Shown: positions 50,426 through 59,766 of the stretch, piece after piece | Position numbering within the stretch: the stretch's first letter is position 1 | How the letters are laid out: each line of letters starts with the position of its first letter | Source of the DNA: JAENVU01 sp031422675 | Lineage (GTDB): Bacteria; Actinomycetota; Acidimicrobiia; IMCC26256; JAENVU01 | Assembly (NCBI GenBank): GCA_031422675.1 | Contig: JANPMG010000009.1 | Coordinates: 33,416 to 97,415, forward strand | Direction of reading: 5' to 3' | Length of the DNA: 64,000 nt | Made by a program: the position numbers and the translations under genes | The notes under the pieces: model-generated | The model's input: only the letters and a program-made list of their open reading frames with translations | Databases searched by the model: none | What the model was told of the DNA's origin: nothing

Positions 50426-51706
50426 ATGGCTCGAATCGTCTTTTACTCCATGGCGTACCGAGGCGACGTGTTCCCCTACGCGCCGGTGGCGGCGGAGTTG
50501 GCACGCCGTGGACACGACGTCACGTTCATCGCGCCGAGGGAACTGCTGCCCAGCCTTGCCGCCGATGGGGTGACCCTCACCGACGCGGATGCGGGTGAAA
50601 TGTGTCCATCGGGCCTCGACCGCTACGGCGACTATTGCGCCCGTTGGGGCAAGGTCCTCTCCGGTGCGATGCTCATGCCGCTCTACTACCGGCGGCTGAC
50701 CGTGCCGCGCCTCGATCCGATCCTGGACGCAGTCGAGCGCGTCGCCGACGGCGCCGACCTCTTGGTCTCGCACCCGGGCGCCGCGCCGATCGTGAGCATG
50801 CCGTTCGAACGGCGAGGGATCCCGTTCATGACCGGCGACCTGTTCCCGATGCTCGTCCGGACGTCGGACCATCCTCCGGCAGGACTCGTGCCCTTCCGCA
50901 CCGGGCGCTCCGCGCTTGCACGTCGAGCCAACAACATCGCGTGGAACGCCGGCCGGAGTCCGATGGCACGGTGGTGTTTCGACGAGAAGCAGATCGTGGC
51001 CAAACGCCGCGCGCTCGGTCTGCCGACCGACGGCTGGCACGTGATGGACCGGCGACTGTCGCCAGACCACAACATGGCAATGGTGTCACCGCACTACTAC
51101 CCGCCCGCGAGCGACTGGGGCGAGGAGTATCCATTCGTCGGGTTCACCAACTGGACGGGCCCCGACGACGAGCTACCGGCAGCTGTCGCCGAGTTCCTCC
51201 GAGCCGGTGAACCTCCCGTCCTCGTGTGCCTGGGGACGAGTGCCGCGTCCGCGGCTCCCGAGGTGTTCGATCACGCCGCGCGGGCCCTCGACGACCTCGG
51301 GCTGCGGGGCATGTACCTTGCGTCGAATGAGTTCATCGCGGCGCGGCTCGGGAACCGGCCCGGCGTGTGGCCGTTCGTACCCGTCGGTCCCGTCTTGCCA
51401 CACGTCCGGGCGGTCGTGCATGCCGGCGCGCACGGCATGAACTCACTCGTGCTCGCCGCAGGGAAGCCATCGGTGGTCGTACCGGTGCTGTTCGACCAGC
51501 TGTGGCACGCGCGCCGCCACGAACAGCTTGGAACCGGCCGCCGCGTCCGCGGCAGGGTGAGCGTCGCGAAGCTCCGGGGCGTGATCGAATCGGTGATCAC
51601 CGATGAGACCGAGTCCCGAGCGCAACAGTTCGCGACGTTGCTCGCCACGGAGAATGGAACGACGTGCGCCGCGGACCGGGTCGAAGCCGTGCTCCGCGCC
51701 GGGTGA
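50426..51706 (+). CDS. UDP-glycosyltransferase-like (MGT/UGT) protein
   Basis: A 426-aa GT-B glycosyltransferase of family 1. N-terminus MARIVFYSMAYRGDVFPYAPVAAELARRGHDVTF binds the acceptor; the C-terminal donor-binding region has VLVCLGTSAASA, PVGPVLPHVRAVVHAGAHGMNSLVLAAGKPSVVVPVLFDQLWHA, the family signature (HxGxGT-like with Gln/Trp). Acceptor unknown: macrolide-, sterol- or carotenoid-type lipids are known for relatives. GAGGAGCAAC precedes ATG 50426. The 258 nt upstream hold no gene I can support. Confidence 0.88.
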   Translation: MARIVFYSMAYRGDVFPYAPVAAELARRGHDVTFIAPRELLPSLAADGVTLTDADAGEMCPSGLDRYGDYCARWGKVLSGAMLMPLYYRRLTVPRLDPILDAVERVADGADLLVSHPGAAPIVSMPFERRGIPFMTGDLFPMLVRTSDHPPAGLVPFRTGRSALARRANNIAWNAGRSPMARWCFDEKQIVAKRRALGLPTDGWHVMDRRLSPDHNMAMVSPHYYPPASDWGEEYPFVGFTNWTGPDDELPAAVAEFLRAGEPPVLVCLGTSAASAAPEVFDHAARALDDLGLRGMYLASNEFIAARLGNRPGVWPFVPVGPVLPHVRAVVHAGAHGMNSLVLAAGKPSVVVPVLFDQLWHARRHEQLGTGRRVRGRVSVAKLRGVIESVITDETESRAQQFATLLATENGTTCAADRVEAVLRAG

Positions 51707-51778
51707 TCGGGAATGCCGGACCATACTGTCCGAAATCGACGCGACGGTCGATGTGACCACGGTGCGGGCGAGAACTCC

Positions 51779-52594
51779 TCAGGTGGTGCCGGCGATGTCG
51801 CGCCGTTGGAATGTGATGGTTGCGAGCGCGACGAAGGCGGCCGTGTAGAGGACGATCGTGCCGAGCGCGATGACGGGACCTCGGGTGAAGTCCACGCCTT
51901 CCATCTGATGCCACGGCACGACGGTCGCGATGTTCTCGCCCCATAGGTAGGGCGCGAGCCCGGGGCGCAGACCGCGGATCAGGTTCTCGACGACGGCGAT
52001 CCATGCGAATACCGCACCCAGCGCGAACGCGGTATTGCGGCCGAGGGTGGCGAGCGCGACGGCGAGCATCGCGGCGAGTGCGGTGAGCAGCGCGGTACGC
52101 GCGATGACCATCATCAGCGCCAGCCACCAGTCGGTGTCGGTGCCGGAGGTGGTGCCGTTGGCCAGCACGGCGGGGAGGAAACTGGCGAGAAACACGACCT
52201 GTAACACGATCGCGACGCCGAAGGCAACGATGCCGCACGCAGCGGTGCGGACGAGATTGAGACGCGCCCGGCGCGGTTCCCACGTGAGAACCGTGGTGAT
52301 CGATCCGGCTCGCCATTCCGATCCGGCGACTGCCGCACCGGAGAACAGCGCACCCAGCAACAGGAAGAAGCTGGCGATGAGTAACGCTCCGTCGGACTTG
52401 CCGGCGACCCACCAGTCGGAGAGCACCGCGGGGTGAACCGCCTCGCGCGCGTGCAACTCCGCGATCGTCTTACCGGCAGAGCTCGTGAAGGCGATCACCC
52501 CCGCCATGACGCACCCGAGGAGCGCAACCAGGACCATCACGCGCACGACGCGCCGGTGGAGCGCCCGGCGTATCTCAACCACCAGCAAGTTCAT
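51779..52594 (-). CDS. ABC transporter permease (ABC-2 type)
   Basis: A 271-aa membrane protein with six predicted helices (VRVMVLVALLGCVMAGVIAF; GALLIASFFLLLGALFSGAAVAGSEWR; and later TALLTALAAMLAVALATLG). The layout matches ABC-2 permeases of simple two-gene exporters, with the SEWRAGSITTVLTWEPRR loop after helix 2. Its start overlaps the ATPase gene stop by 4 bp. Cargo unknown; drug or lipid export is common for this type. Confidence 0.85.
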   Translation of the reverse strand: MNLLVVEIRRALHRRVVRVMVLVALLGCVMAGVIAFTSSAGKTIAELHAREAVHPAVLSDWWVAGKSDGALLIASFFLLLGALFSGAAVAGSEWRAGSITTVLTWEPRRARLNLVRTAACGIVAFGVAIVLQVVFLASFLPAVLANGTTSGTDTDWWLALMMVIARTALLTALAAMLAVALATLGRNTAFALGAVFAWIAVVENLIRGLRPGLAPYLWGENIATVVPWHQMEGVDFTRGPVIALGTIVLYTAAFVALATITFQRRDIAGTT

Positions 52595-53547
52595 ACGTCG
52601 ACCTCCTCGAGGTTCGCGGTCGCGGGCACGCCGGGTCCGTCGGTCATTGCGAGGAAGAGTTCCTCGAGGCTGCGTTCCTCGGGCCGGAGTTCACGGACCC
52701 AGTGGCCCTGCTCGCCGAGAATCCGGCTGATCGTCCCGGCATCGGGGGGCGCCACCGAGACGCGCAGGTGATCGCGTTCGCGTGCCGCGCCGATCCCGGC
52801 CCGGTGGAGGACGGTGAGTGCGCCGATCGGGTCGTCGACGGTGACGAGCATCGCCGCGGCGGAGCCCGACGCGGCGATGACATCGGCCACGGTGCCGTGC
52901 GTGACGCAATGGCCGCGGTTCAGGATCGCGACGCGGTCACAGGTCTGCTGGATCTCACTGAGCTGGTGGCTGGACACGAACACGGTCCGTCCCTCGTTCC
53001 CCAGCCGCCGGAGGAGTTCGCGCACGCTGCGGATCCCGGCCGGATCCAGCCCGTTCGCCGGCTCGTCGAGGATCAACAGGGCCGGGTCCTTCAGCAGCGC
53101 CGCTCCGAGCGCGAGGCGTTGACGCATGCCGAGTGAGTACTTGCGTACGTGATCATCGGCACGGTCCGCGAGACCGACCTCTTCGAGCACGGCGTCGACT
53201 CGCCGCCGACCGATGCGATCGATCGCGCCCAGCAGCGTGAGGTTGTCGCGTCCGCTCAGCGTGGGGAGCAGCGCCGGGGACTCCACGATGGCGCCGACGT
53301 GCCGGATCGAATCGGCCAGCCCGCCGGGGACCGGCCGGCCCAACAACCGCACCGATCCCTTCGTCGCCGCCGCAAGTCCGAGAACGCATCGGATCGTGGT
53401 GGTCTTCCCGGAGCCATTCGGCCCGAGGAACCCGAAGACGCCACCCTCGGGGACTTCGAGGTCGAGGTCGTCGATCGCGACGGTCCGGCCTTTCCGGCGG
53501 CGGTACTCCTTCCGAAGTCCCTCGATTTCGATGACGTTGTTGCCCAT
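52591..53547 (-). CDS. ABC transporter ATPase (DrrA/CcmA-type exporter)
   Basis: A 318-aa ATPase. Walker A is GPNGSGKTTT, the signature YSLGMRQRLALGAALL, Walker B ALLILDEPANGLDP, H-loop SSHQLSEI. The C-terminal ~90 residues form the extra domain of exporter ATPases (VDDPIGALTVLHRAG onward). It is divergent from the MerR-type gene at 53683, and regulation by that protein is plausible. The start at 53547 is ATG with no strong ribosome site. Confidence 0.92.
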   Translation of the reverse strand: MGNNVIEIEGLRKEYRRRKGRTVAIDDLDLEVPEGGVFGFLGPNGSGKTTTIRCVLGLAAATKGSVRLLGRPVPGGLADSIRHVGAIVESPALLPTLSGRDNLTLLGAIDRIGRRRVDAVLEEVGLADRADDHVRKYSLGMRQRLALGAALLKDPALLILDEPANGLDPAGIRSVRELLRRLGNEGRTVFVSSHQLSEIQQTCDRVAILNRGHCVTHGTVADVIAASGSAAAMLVTVDDPIGALTVLHRAGIGAARERDHLRVSVAPPDAGTISRILGEQGHWVRELRPEERSLEELFLAMTDGPGVPATANLEEVDV

Positions 53548-53665
53548 GGGCTGATCCTCACGTTGCGGCTCTCAACCGAACAGACGTCGGCGCGCCCGCT
53601 CGCGGGTGACACGGGCCGGGCCGGCGGCGTGAGGTCCCGTACGGATCGGGATCATGAGAGCAACT

Positions 53666-53682
53666 ACTCCTATCCTTGGAGT
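53666..53682. promoter_or_regulatory. Candidate operator for the MerR-type regulator
   Basis: ACTCC-TATCCTT-GGAGT is a 5-bp inverted repeat with 7-nt spacer immediately before the ATG at 53683, in the 135-nt divergent region between the ABC exporter and the regulator. MerR proteins bind such dyads in overlong -35/-10 spacers, but no -35/-10 pair was assigned. It also leaves GGAG too close to the ATG for normal ribosome binding. Confidence 0.4.
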
Positions 53683-54483
53683 ATGCCTTCTGATCCCGAC
53701 CCTGCTCGCTGGCGGGTCGAAGACCTGGCCGAACGGGCACGCGTGTCCGTCGACACGATCCGCTTCTACCAGAAGCGCGAACTGATGACACCGCCCGAGC
53801 GCGTTGGCCGCGTCGCGTGGTACGGGCCGCACCATGAGCACCGTCTCGCGCAGATCAAGGCGCTCCAGGACGACGGCTTCACCCTCGCGATGATTCGCCG
53901 CGTCCTCGATGGTGACCTCGCACCGGTGGACCGCCCGCTCGCGGTTGCGGTCGCCGATGCCGGGGCCGACGACGGTGTGGACGCGGAAGACTTTCTCACC
54001 ATCGACGAGCTTGCGCGCCGATCGGGAGTTCCGGCACCGTTGATCCAAGCCGTCGTCGCCGAAGGACTCCTCGTCCCGCGCACTCACGACGGGCTGGACT
54101 ACTACACGTCCGCCGACATCGAAGTGGTCGCCGCCGGTCTCCAACTCCTGGAAGCGGGGGTACCACTCACGGCCCTGCTCGATCTCGCCCGCCAACACCA
54201 TTGCGCGACGATCGGTGTCGCTGAAGCCGCGGTGGCACTCTTCGACGAGCACGTCCGGCAACCCCTGCTCTCAGCGGAGCTCGGTGACGACGAACGTGCG
54301 GCCCGGCTCGTCGGCGCGTTTCGACGCCTGCTCCCCGCAACGGGAACGCTGGTCGCGCAACACTTCCGGCGCGTGCTGCTCCAGGTGGCGCAGCAACACC
54401 TCGAATCGGTCGGTGACGAGAACGAGCGCGCCGCCGCCGACGCCGCTTCCTCACGTCGGATCGAGGACTCGTGGCCCGGCTGA
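53683..54483 (+). CDS. MerR-family regulator with two helix-turn-helix domains
   Basis: A 266-aa DNA-binding protein. The N-terminal MerR HTH reads WRVEDLAERARVSVDTIRFYQKREL, with the RFYQ hallmark and wing. A second, similar unit follows at about residues 105-165 (FLTIDELARRSGVPAPLIQAVVAEGLL and DYYTSADIEVV), rather than the usual single HTH plus coiled coil. The C-terminus (AEAAVALFDEHVRQPLL) is helical with no sensor Cys or His. Divergent from an ABC exporter, it may control drug or metabolite export. Confidence 0.88.
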   Translation: MPSDPDPARWRVEDLAERARVSVDTIRFYQKRELMTPPERVGRVAWYGPHHEHRLAQIKALQDDGFTLAMIRRVLDGDLAPVDRPLAVAVADAGADDGVDAEDFLTIDELARRSGVPAPLIQAVVAEGLLVPRTHDGLDYYTSADIEVVAAGLQLLEAGVPLTALLDLARQHHCATIGVAEAAVALFDEHVRQPLLSAELGDDERAARLVGAFRRLLPATGTLVAQHFRRVLLQVAQQHLESVGDENERAAADAASSRRIEDSWPG

Positions 54484-55199
54484 GCCCGGTCGAACTCCCA
54501 ACGGGTGAGGCGAAGCGCGCCACCGTCACCGCGATGTTCGATCGCGTCGCGCCCAGTTACGACCGCTTGAACCGACTGATCTCGCTCGGCCAGGATGCCC
54601 GCTGGCGCCGGCGCGCGATCGACGGGATCGACCTGCCGCGTGGCTCGCGCATCCTCGACCTCGCCTGTGGCACCGGCGACCTGTGTCGCGGCCTCGTCCG
54701 GGATGGGTACCGGCCGATTGGCCTGGACCTCTCCGCGGGCATGTTGGAGAGCAGCCGTCTCGACACACCGTTGGTTCGAGCGGATGTCCTCCGGCTGCCC
54801 GTGCCGGATCACGCCGTCGATGGCGTCACGTGCGGATTCGCGCTCCGGAACTTCGTCGATCTCGACGCCTTTGTCCGTGAGTGTGTCCGCGTCCTGCGGC
54901 CGGGTGGCCGCGTCTCGTTCCTCGATGCCGCTGAGCCCACCGGCCGGCTCGTCCGGCTGGGCCACGGTGTGTGGTTCCGTCACGCGGTGCCGATGATCGG
55001 CGGGTGGCTGGGTGATCGCGAGGCCTATCGCTACCTTCCCGCATCGACCGCGTACCTCCCCGAAGGTGACGCGCTGGTCGCGCTGCTTTCGAGCGCCGGA
55101 CTGGACGACGTTCACCGCACGACCATGATGGCCGGCGCCGTGCAGCTCCTCACCGGGACGCGCGCCGCGCTTCATGCCCGCGGAACGGACGCATCGTGA
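54471..55199 (+). CDS. menG: Demethylmenaquinone methyltransferase
   Basis: A 242-aa SAM-dependent methyltransferase of the UbiE/MenG family, catalysing the last step of menaquinone synthesis. Motif I is ILDLACGTGDLCRGL, preceded by FDRVAPSYDRLNRLISLGQDARWR, the UbiE N-terminal signature; LRNFVDLDAFVRECVRVLRPGG is motif III. GTG 54471 lies inside the end of the MerR gene (13-bp overlap), and the stop overlaps menF by 4 bp. It heads the menaquinone locus. Confidence 0.9.
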   Translation: MARLSPVELPTGEAKRATVTAMFDRVAPSYDRLNRLISLGQDARWRRRAIDGIDLPRGSRILDLACGTGDLCRGLVRDGYRPIGLDLSAGMLESSRLDTPLVRADVLRLPVPDHAVDGVTCGFALRNFVDLDAFVRECVRVLRPGGRVSFLDAAEPTGRLVRLGHGVWFRHAVPMIGGWLGDREAYRYLPASTAYLPEGDALVALLSSAGLDDVHRTTMMAGAVQLLTGTRAALHARGTDAS

Positions 55200-56434
55200 G
55201 CACCCTCGACCTCGCGACCCAGTCGTTGGTCGCTCGGACCGTTCGCCACGATCTGCATCTCGCCCCAACGCACGAACTGCTCGACTGCCCGGTCGCGTTC
55301 GGCCCCGGCGCGTTCGTATGGCAACGCGACGGGGTCGGGCTCGTGACCGGGGGCGTCGTCGCCCGGGTGCCGGCCCATGCAGTGGCGGAGTTCCTACGCA
55401 GCGTCGACGTCCGCGACGAAGTGGAACAGCCCGGCACCGGCGCGATCGCGGTCGGCAGCCTCCCGTTCCTCGACGCCGACAGTGCGTGTCTGACGATCCC
55501 GGCGTGGATCGAAGGACGCTGCGCCGACGGGTCCCGGTGGCGAACCGACATCAGCCCGCAGCACGACGCGGTCACCAACGTGGCCCGCGCCGTCGGCGGG
55601 CCCACCGAACGGTCCGGCCCCGGGCGGACCCACTCGGAGTTGCTCACCACCCGCGATCACTGGAACACCGCGGTCCACGAAGTCCTCGCGGCAATCGATG
55701 CCGGCACACTCGAGAAAGCAGTCCTCGCCCGGACCGTGCGCGTCCGGACCGAGGGCCGGATCGATCCGCTCTGGTTGCTCCGCCGGCTCGCGGCGCGAGA
55801 GCCGGGTCGATTCCTCTTCGCCACCGAGCGGATCGTCGGCGCGTCACCGGAACTGCTCATCCGGCGGTCGGGTGAGACCATCACTTCCCAACCGCTTGCC
55901 GGGTCGGTCCCACTCACCGAGGGCATCGGCGCGATCGAACGCCTCACGCAGTCGGCGAAAGACCGCCATGAACATGCGCTCGTGGTCGACGCGATCTCGA
56001 GCGGACTCGGCGTGTGGTGCACGCGCGTCGAGATCGGCGCGACGACCGCCGTTCCCCTCGCTGACGTGGCGCACCTCTCCACCACGATTCGCGCCCGCGC
56101 CGACGCCGAGACTCCCTCGGCGTTGGGTCTCGCGCTCGCGTTGCATCCCACCCCTGCCGTCGGCGGCGCGCCGGCGGGGGCTGCCCTCGAACACATCGCT
56201 CGGTGGGAGCCGCACGGACGCGGCCGTTACGCCGGGCCGGTCGGCTGGGTCGACGCGCGCGGCGACGGCGAGATCGCAGTCGCGTTACGCAGCGCCGAAC
56301 TCGTCGGGACCGATGGGTGTACCGCGCTGGTGCGCGCCGGTGCCGGAATCGTGGCGGGAAGCGACCCGGAGACCGAATGGGCCGAGGTCGACGCGAAGCT
56401 CACCCCGGTGCTGCGGGCTCTGACCATGGCCTGA
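55196..56434 (+). CDS. menF: Isochorismate synthase
   Basis: A 412-aa chorismate-utilising enzyme converting chorismate to isochorismate, the first committed step towards menaquinone (or siderophores). Conserved pieces: LEKAVLARTVRVRT, FLFATERIVGASPELLIRR, QPLAGSVPLTEG, SAKDRHEHALVVDAI (catalytic Glu/His region), HLSTTIRA, ALHPTPAVGGAPAGAAL and GRYAGPVGWVDARGDGEIAVALRSA. Context in a men cluster fixes it as MenF rather than a siderophore EntC. Its 3' end overlaps the convergent menD by 35 bp. Confidence 0.92.
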   Translation: MSTLDLATQSLVARTVRHDLHLAPTHELLDCPVAFGPGAFVWQRDGVGLVTGGVVARVPAHAVAEFLRSVDVRDEVEQPGTGAIAVGSLPFLDADSACLTIPAWIEGRCADGSRWRTDISPQHDAVTNVARAVGGPTERSGPGRTHSELLTTRDHWNTAVHEVLAAIDAGTLEKAVLARTVRVRTEGRIDPLWLLRRLAAREPGRFLFATERIVGASPELLIRRSGETITSQPLAGSVPLTEGIGAIERLTQSAKDRHEHALVVDAISSGLGVWCTRVEIGATTAVPLADVAHLSTTIRARADAETPSALGLALALHPTPAVGGAPAGAALEHIARWEPHGRGRYAGPVGWVDARGDGEIAVALRSAELVGTDGCTALVRAGAGIVAGSDPETEWAEVDAKLTPVLRALTMA

Positions 56435-58178
56435 GCGCGGACGCGACCGCGCGCCACACCTCGCGGTGGTGTTCCACATTGCGTGATCGATCGGTGCCGA
56501 CGCGCACGAGGTGAACACCGCCCGCTGCGAGCGCGCCAGCAATGGCCACGCCGAGGTGCGCAGGTGCGTGGACCTCGGTCACGGTGAAGCCATGGACCGC
56601 GGCCACGGCCGGGAGGTCGGCGCCCGGAGGAGTCGCGAAGAGGGTCTCGAAGTGATGCGGGAGATCCGCTTGGGGCAAGAACGAGAAGATGCCCCCGCCG
56701 CCGTTGTCCACGACGACGAACACAACGCTGGCCCCGAGCGTTCGGGCGGCGAGCAGCCCGCCACCGTCGTGGAGGAAACTGAGATCGCCGCTCAACGCCA
56801 CCGTCGGCGCGGCGCGCCCGAGCGCGACACCGAGCGCGGTGGAGACGAAACCGTCGATGCCGTTCACGCCACGATTCGCGATCATCGGGACTCCCGCGCG
56901 CGGCGGCGCGAAGGCTTCGACATCGCGAATCGGCATGCTCGACGCGACGACGAGCGCCGAGTCGGCCGGGAGGGCGGCCACTACCTCGCGCGCGGTACGG
57001 GGTTCGGAACATTCCACCCACCCGTCGATGACATCGTTCTGCGCCCGGACCGCGCGGTCGCTCGCGCGGTCCCATCCGTCGCGCCACGCACTGCGTCCGT
57101 CGGTGGCAGTCTCCAGTACCGCAGCGACCGAACGCAGGAGCGGTTCGGGTTCCGCACCCACCAGCGCGGCCGCCCGCCGATCGGGATCACACCATCGCAG
57201 ATCCGGCCCGACCACCACGGTGTCGTCGCTCTGGGCCAGCCAGCGGTTGGCGATTGCGCTCGTGAGTGGGGCCCCCACCCGGATCGCCGCGGTGGGCGCA
57301 TGCGCGGCAGCGAAACCGTCGGCGCGCAGCATCGCTTCGTACGCGTGCACCGCGCCCGGCACCGCGCCCAGCCCCGACAACGGGTCCGCGAGGAGCGGCC
57401 AGCCCGAGGCCGCCACGAACCGTTGCGCAGTGGCCGGACTCACCGCTGCGCCCCATCCCGCGACGAAGACCCCGCGCTCGTGCCGCCGCACGCGTTCGAC
57501 GATCGCATCGACGACCGCGGGCTCGACGACGGCGGGCTCGATCGCTGCCGGCTCGACTCCTGCCGGGGCGGGACGCGGCGCGTTCGTGGTCCAAGGGGCG
57601 CCGTCGGCGCGGCCCGGCGCGGGAACGAGAGGAGCACCGGTGGGGAGGAGCGGCTCCCGAAACGGCAGATTCAGATGCACCGGCCCCGCCGGCGGACCCA
57701 CCGCGGCCGCCACCGATCGGGCGCCGAGTTCGCGCCACGCGTCGGGCGCGCCCGGCCGATCGGTGGGGACCTCGGCATCGACGAACCAGCGCGTGGCGGC
57801 GCCGAAGAGCCGAACCTGATCGATGGTCTGCGGCGCACCCACGTCACGCAGTTCGGGCGGCCGATCGGCCGTGCACACGATGAGCGGCACCCGACCGTGA
57901 TGAGCTTCGAGGAGTGCGGGATGCAGGTTCGCCGCCGCCGTTCCGGAGGTGGTCAGGACGACCGCCGGACGGCCAGTACCCCGCCCGATACCGACCGCGA
58001 CGAACGCGGCGGATCGCTCGTCGATCACCACGTGGATGGCCACCCGACCGTCGTCGGCCAGCGCCAGCGCCAGCGGGGCCGAGCGCGAGCCCGGCGCGAC
58101 GACGGCGTGGGTCACCCCACCCCGCACCCATTCGTCGACGAGCACGCGCGTGAATGCGGCCAGGGCATCGCGAGTCAT
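56400..58178 (-). CDS. menD: 2-succinyl-5-enolpyruvyl-6-hydroxy-3-cyclohexene-1-carboxylate synthase
   Basis: A 592-aa thiamine-diphosphate enzyme joining isochorismate and 2-oxoglutarate. N-terminal RVLVDEWVRGGVTHAVVAPGSRSAPLALAL and DERSAAFVAVGIGRGTGRPAVVLTTSGTAAANLHPA (catalytic Glu region) are MenD signatures; the ThDP motif lies in ALSGDLSFLHDGGGLLAARTLG with VVDNGGGGIF. Length is normal. It converges on menF, and its ATG at 58178 is only 14 nt from the divergent menH start, so at least one promoter must lie inside a gene. Confidence 0.95.
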   Translation of the reverse strand: MTRDALAAFTRVLVDEWVRGGVTHAVVAPGSRSAPLALALADDGRVAIHVVIDERSAAFVAVGIGRGTGRPAVVLTTSGTAAANLHPALLEAHHGRVPLIVCTADRPPELRDVGAPQTIDQVRLFGAATRWFVDAEVPTDRPGAPDAWRELGARSVAAAVGPPAGPVHLNLPFREPLLPTGAPLVPAPGRADGAPWTTNAPRPAPAGVEPAAIEPAVVEPAVVDAIVERVRRHERGVFVAGWGAAVSPATAQRFVAASGWPLLADPLSGLGAVPGAVHAYEAMLRADGFAAAHAPTAAIRVGAPLTSAIANRWLAQSDDTVVVGPDLRWCDPDRRAAALVGAEPEPLLRSVAAVLETATDGRSAWRDGWDRASDRAVRAQNDVIDGWVECSEPRTAREVVAALPADSALVVASSMPIRDVEAFAPPRAGVPMIANRGVNGIDGFVSTALGVALGRAAPTVALSGDLSFLHDGGGLLAARTLGASVVFVVVDNGGGGIFSFLPQADLPHHFETLFATPPGADLPAVAAVHGFTVTEVHAPAHLGVAIAGALAAGGVHLVRVGTDRSRNVEHHREVWRAVASALRPWSEPAAPG

Positions 58179-58192
58179 GACAGCATTCCGCG

Positions 58193-58939
58193 GTGTCGAT
58201 CACCCTGATTCCGGGCTTTTCGCAACCGCCCTCCGTCTGGGATCGCACGCGCGCCGCGCTCCCGGCGGCCGCCCGCTCGGCGGCCGCGGCCCTCGATGTT
58301 CCCCACGGTCACGACTTCGTCGGCACCGCCGCGGCGTTGGGCGACGCAGGCGGAATCGGGATGTACGTGGGCTACTCGATGGGTGGACGGCTCGCGCTCC
58401 GACTCGCCGTCGACCGTCCTGATCTCGTTCGGGCGCTCGTACTCGTCAGCGCGTCGCCGGGCATCGAATCGGTCGCGGACCGAACCGCGCGACGCGACGC
58501 GGACCTCGCACGGGCCCGAGAAATCGAGACGCTCGGGGTCGAGCAGTTCCTGGCGGATTGGCTCGCGCAGCCGATCTTCGCCACGGTGGCGCCCGACGCA
58601 ACGATGGCCGCGGCCCGGGCGCACGCCATGAGCGTGGACCGGCTGCAACACCAGATGACCACTCTCGGCCAGGGCGCAATGGAACCGCTCACCACGCGGC
58701 TGCGTGAGCTCACGATGCCGGTGACGATCGTCGTCGGCCGGGCCGATGCGCGGTACTCCGAGATCGGCGGCGCGATGGTCGAGCGGATCGCGACCGCCCG
58801 TCTGGTCCAGCTCGACGGTGGTCACGCGCTCCCCCTCGAACAACCCGAGGCGCTGGCGGCGATCCTCGCGATCGTTCACGACGCGATCGTTCACGACGCG
58901 GCTGCCCACGACACAGCTGTTCACGAGACGACCGAATAA
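58193..58939 (+). CDS. menH: MenH-like alpha/beta hydrolase (SHCHC synthase) with repeat tail
   Basis: A 248-aa hydrolase likely to eliminate pyruvate from the MenD product. Oxyanion strand ITLIPGFSQPPSVWD, elbow GYSMGGRLALRLAV (catalytic Ser), acid in VVGRADARYSEI and His in LDGGHALPLEQPE. The C-terminus bears four 5-residue repeats of the type AIVHD (58868-58927). GTG 58193. Its end overlaps menC by 19 bp. Assignment leans on men context because MenH sequences are weakly conserved. Confidence 0.85.
   Translation: MSITLIPGFSQPPSVWDRTRAALPAAARSAAAALDVPHGHDFVGTAAALGDAGGIGMYVGYSMGGRLALRLAVDRPDLVRALVLVSASPGIESVADRTARRDADLARAREIETLGVEQFLADWLAQPIFATVAPDATMAAARAHAMSVDRLQHQMTTLGQGAMEPLTTRLRELTMPVTIVVGRADARYSEIGGAMVERIATARLVQLDGGHALPLEQPEALAAILAIVHDAIVHDAAAHDTAVHETTE
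58868..58927 (+). repeat. Four 15-bp in-frame tandem repeats at the end of menH
   Basis: Two identical units GCGATCGTTCACGAC are followed by two degenerate ones, encoding AIVHD-AIVHD-AAAHD-TAVHE. They lie after the catalytic His and partly over the convergent menC stop codon (58921). Recent slippage expansion is likely; copy number may vary among strains. Confidence 0.8.
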
Positions 58940-59766
58940 CGATCGAGCAGCTCGATGGCCGGGACCGGCGGGAACACCTCCGGCACCCGCAGCCAACCGG
59001 CGACCGGGCGCAGCGGAGTCGTCACGACATCGCCGACGAGCGCAGACAATGTTGCCAGCCCACACGCGTACTCAAGTTCGGGAAGCGCACACGCCAACGC
59101 CAACCCGGCTGCGATCCCGATCGAGGTCTCCATCATCGAGGACACCACGACGGGGACCCCGGCGGCCGCGGCGACGCGGAGCGCGGCGCGCACACCACCG
59201 AGCGGCTGCACCTTCACCACCAAGATGTCGGCGGCGTGCGTCGCCGCCAGCCGGCGCGCGTCGGCTTCGCTACGCACACACTCGTCCGCGGCGATCGGAA
59301 CCGCTACGCGGCGGCGCACGGCGGCCAGATCGGCGAGCGACGCGACGGGTTGTTCGGCGAACTCCAGGTCGGAGCGCGCCATTCGGTCCAGGACGGTGAC
59401 CGCGGTTTCAACGTCCCACGCGCCGTTGGCGTCGACCCGCAGCCGCGGGTGGCGCCCCACGCGGTCTCGAACCCGCGCGACGCGCTCGACGTCGGCCGTG
59501 GGATCGCCCCGACCGACCTTCACTTTTACCGTCGCGAACTCGGCGCCATCCGATGCTTCGGTGTCACCGTCGAGCAGCGCGTTGACCGCGACCTGGTCCC
59601 GAACGCGCGGCGGCCAACCGGTTTCCGCGGCTTCATACGCGGCCGCACGCGCCCGCAGTTCGTCGCACGGGTAGCCCGGCCAGGGCGAGCATTCGCCCCA
59701 GCCCGCGGGACCCTCCACGAGGAGGATGGTGCGATCCCCGATCCGCAACCGGTGCTCCGTCGTCAT
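58921..59766 (-). CDS. menC: o-Succinylbenzoate synthase
   Basis: A 281-aa enolase-superfamily enzyme that dehydrates SHCHC to o-succinylbenzoate. The catalytic KxK is in FATVKVKVGRG; metal ligands are in LRVDANGAWD, EFAEQPV and PIAADECVR; the second catalytic Lys is in ILVVKVQPLGG. It is somewhat shorter than E. coli MenC (about 320 aa) at the N-terminal capping domain. It overlaps menH at its 3' end and menA at its 5' end (4 bp). Confidence 0.92.
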   Translation of the reverse strand: MTTEHRLRIGDRTILLVEGPAGWGECSPWPGYPCDELRARAAAYEAAETGWPPRVRDQVAVNALLDGDTEASDGAEFATVKVKVGRGDPTADVERVARVRDRVGRHPRLRVDANGAWDVETAVTVLDRMARSDLEFAEQPVASLADLAAVRRRVAVPIAADECVRSEADARRLAATHAADILVVKVQPLGGVRAALRVAAAAGVPVVVSSMMETSIGIAAGLALACALPELEYACGLATLSALVGDVVTTPLRPVAGWLRVPEVFPPVPAIELLDRYSVVS

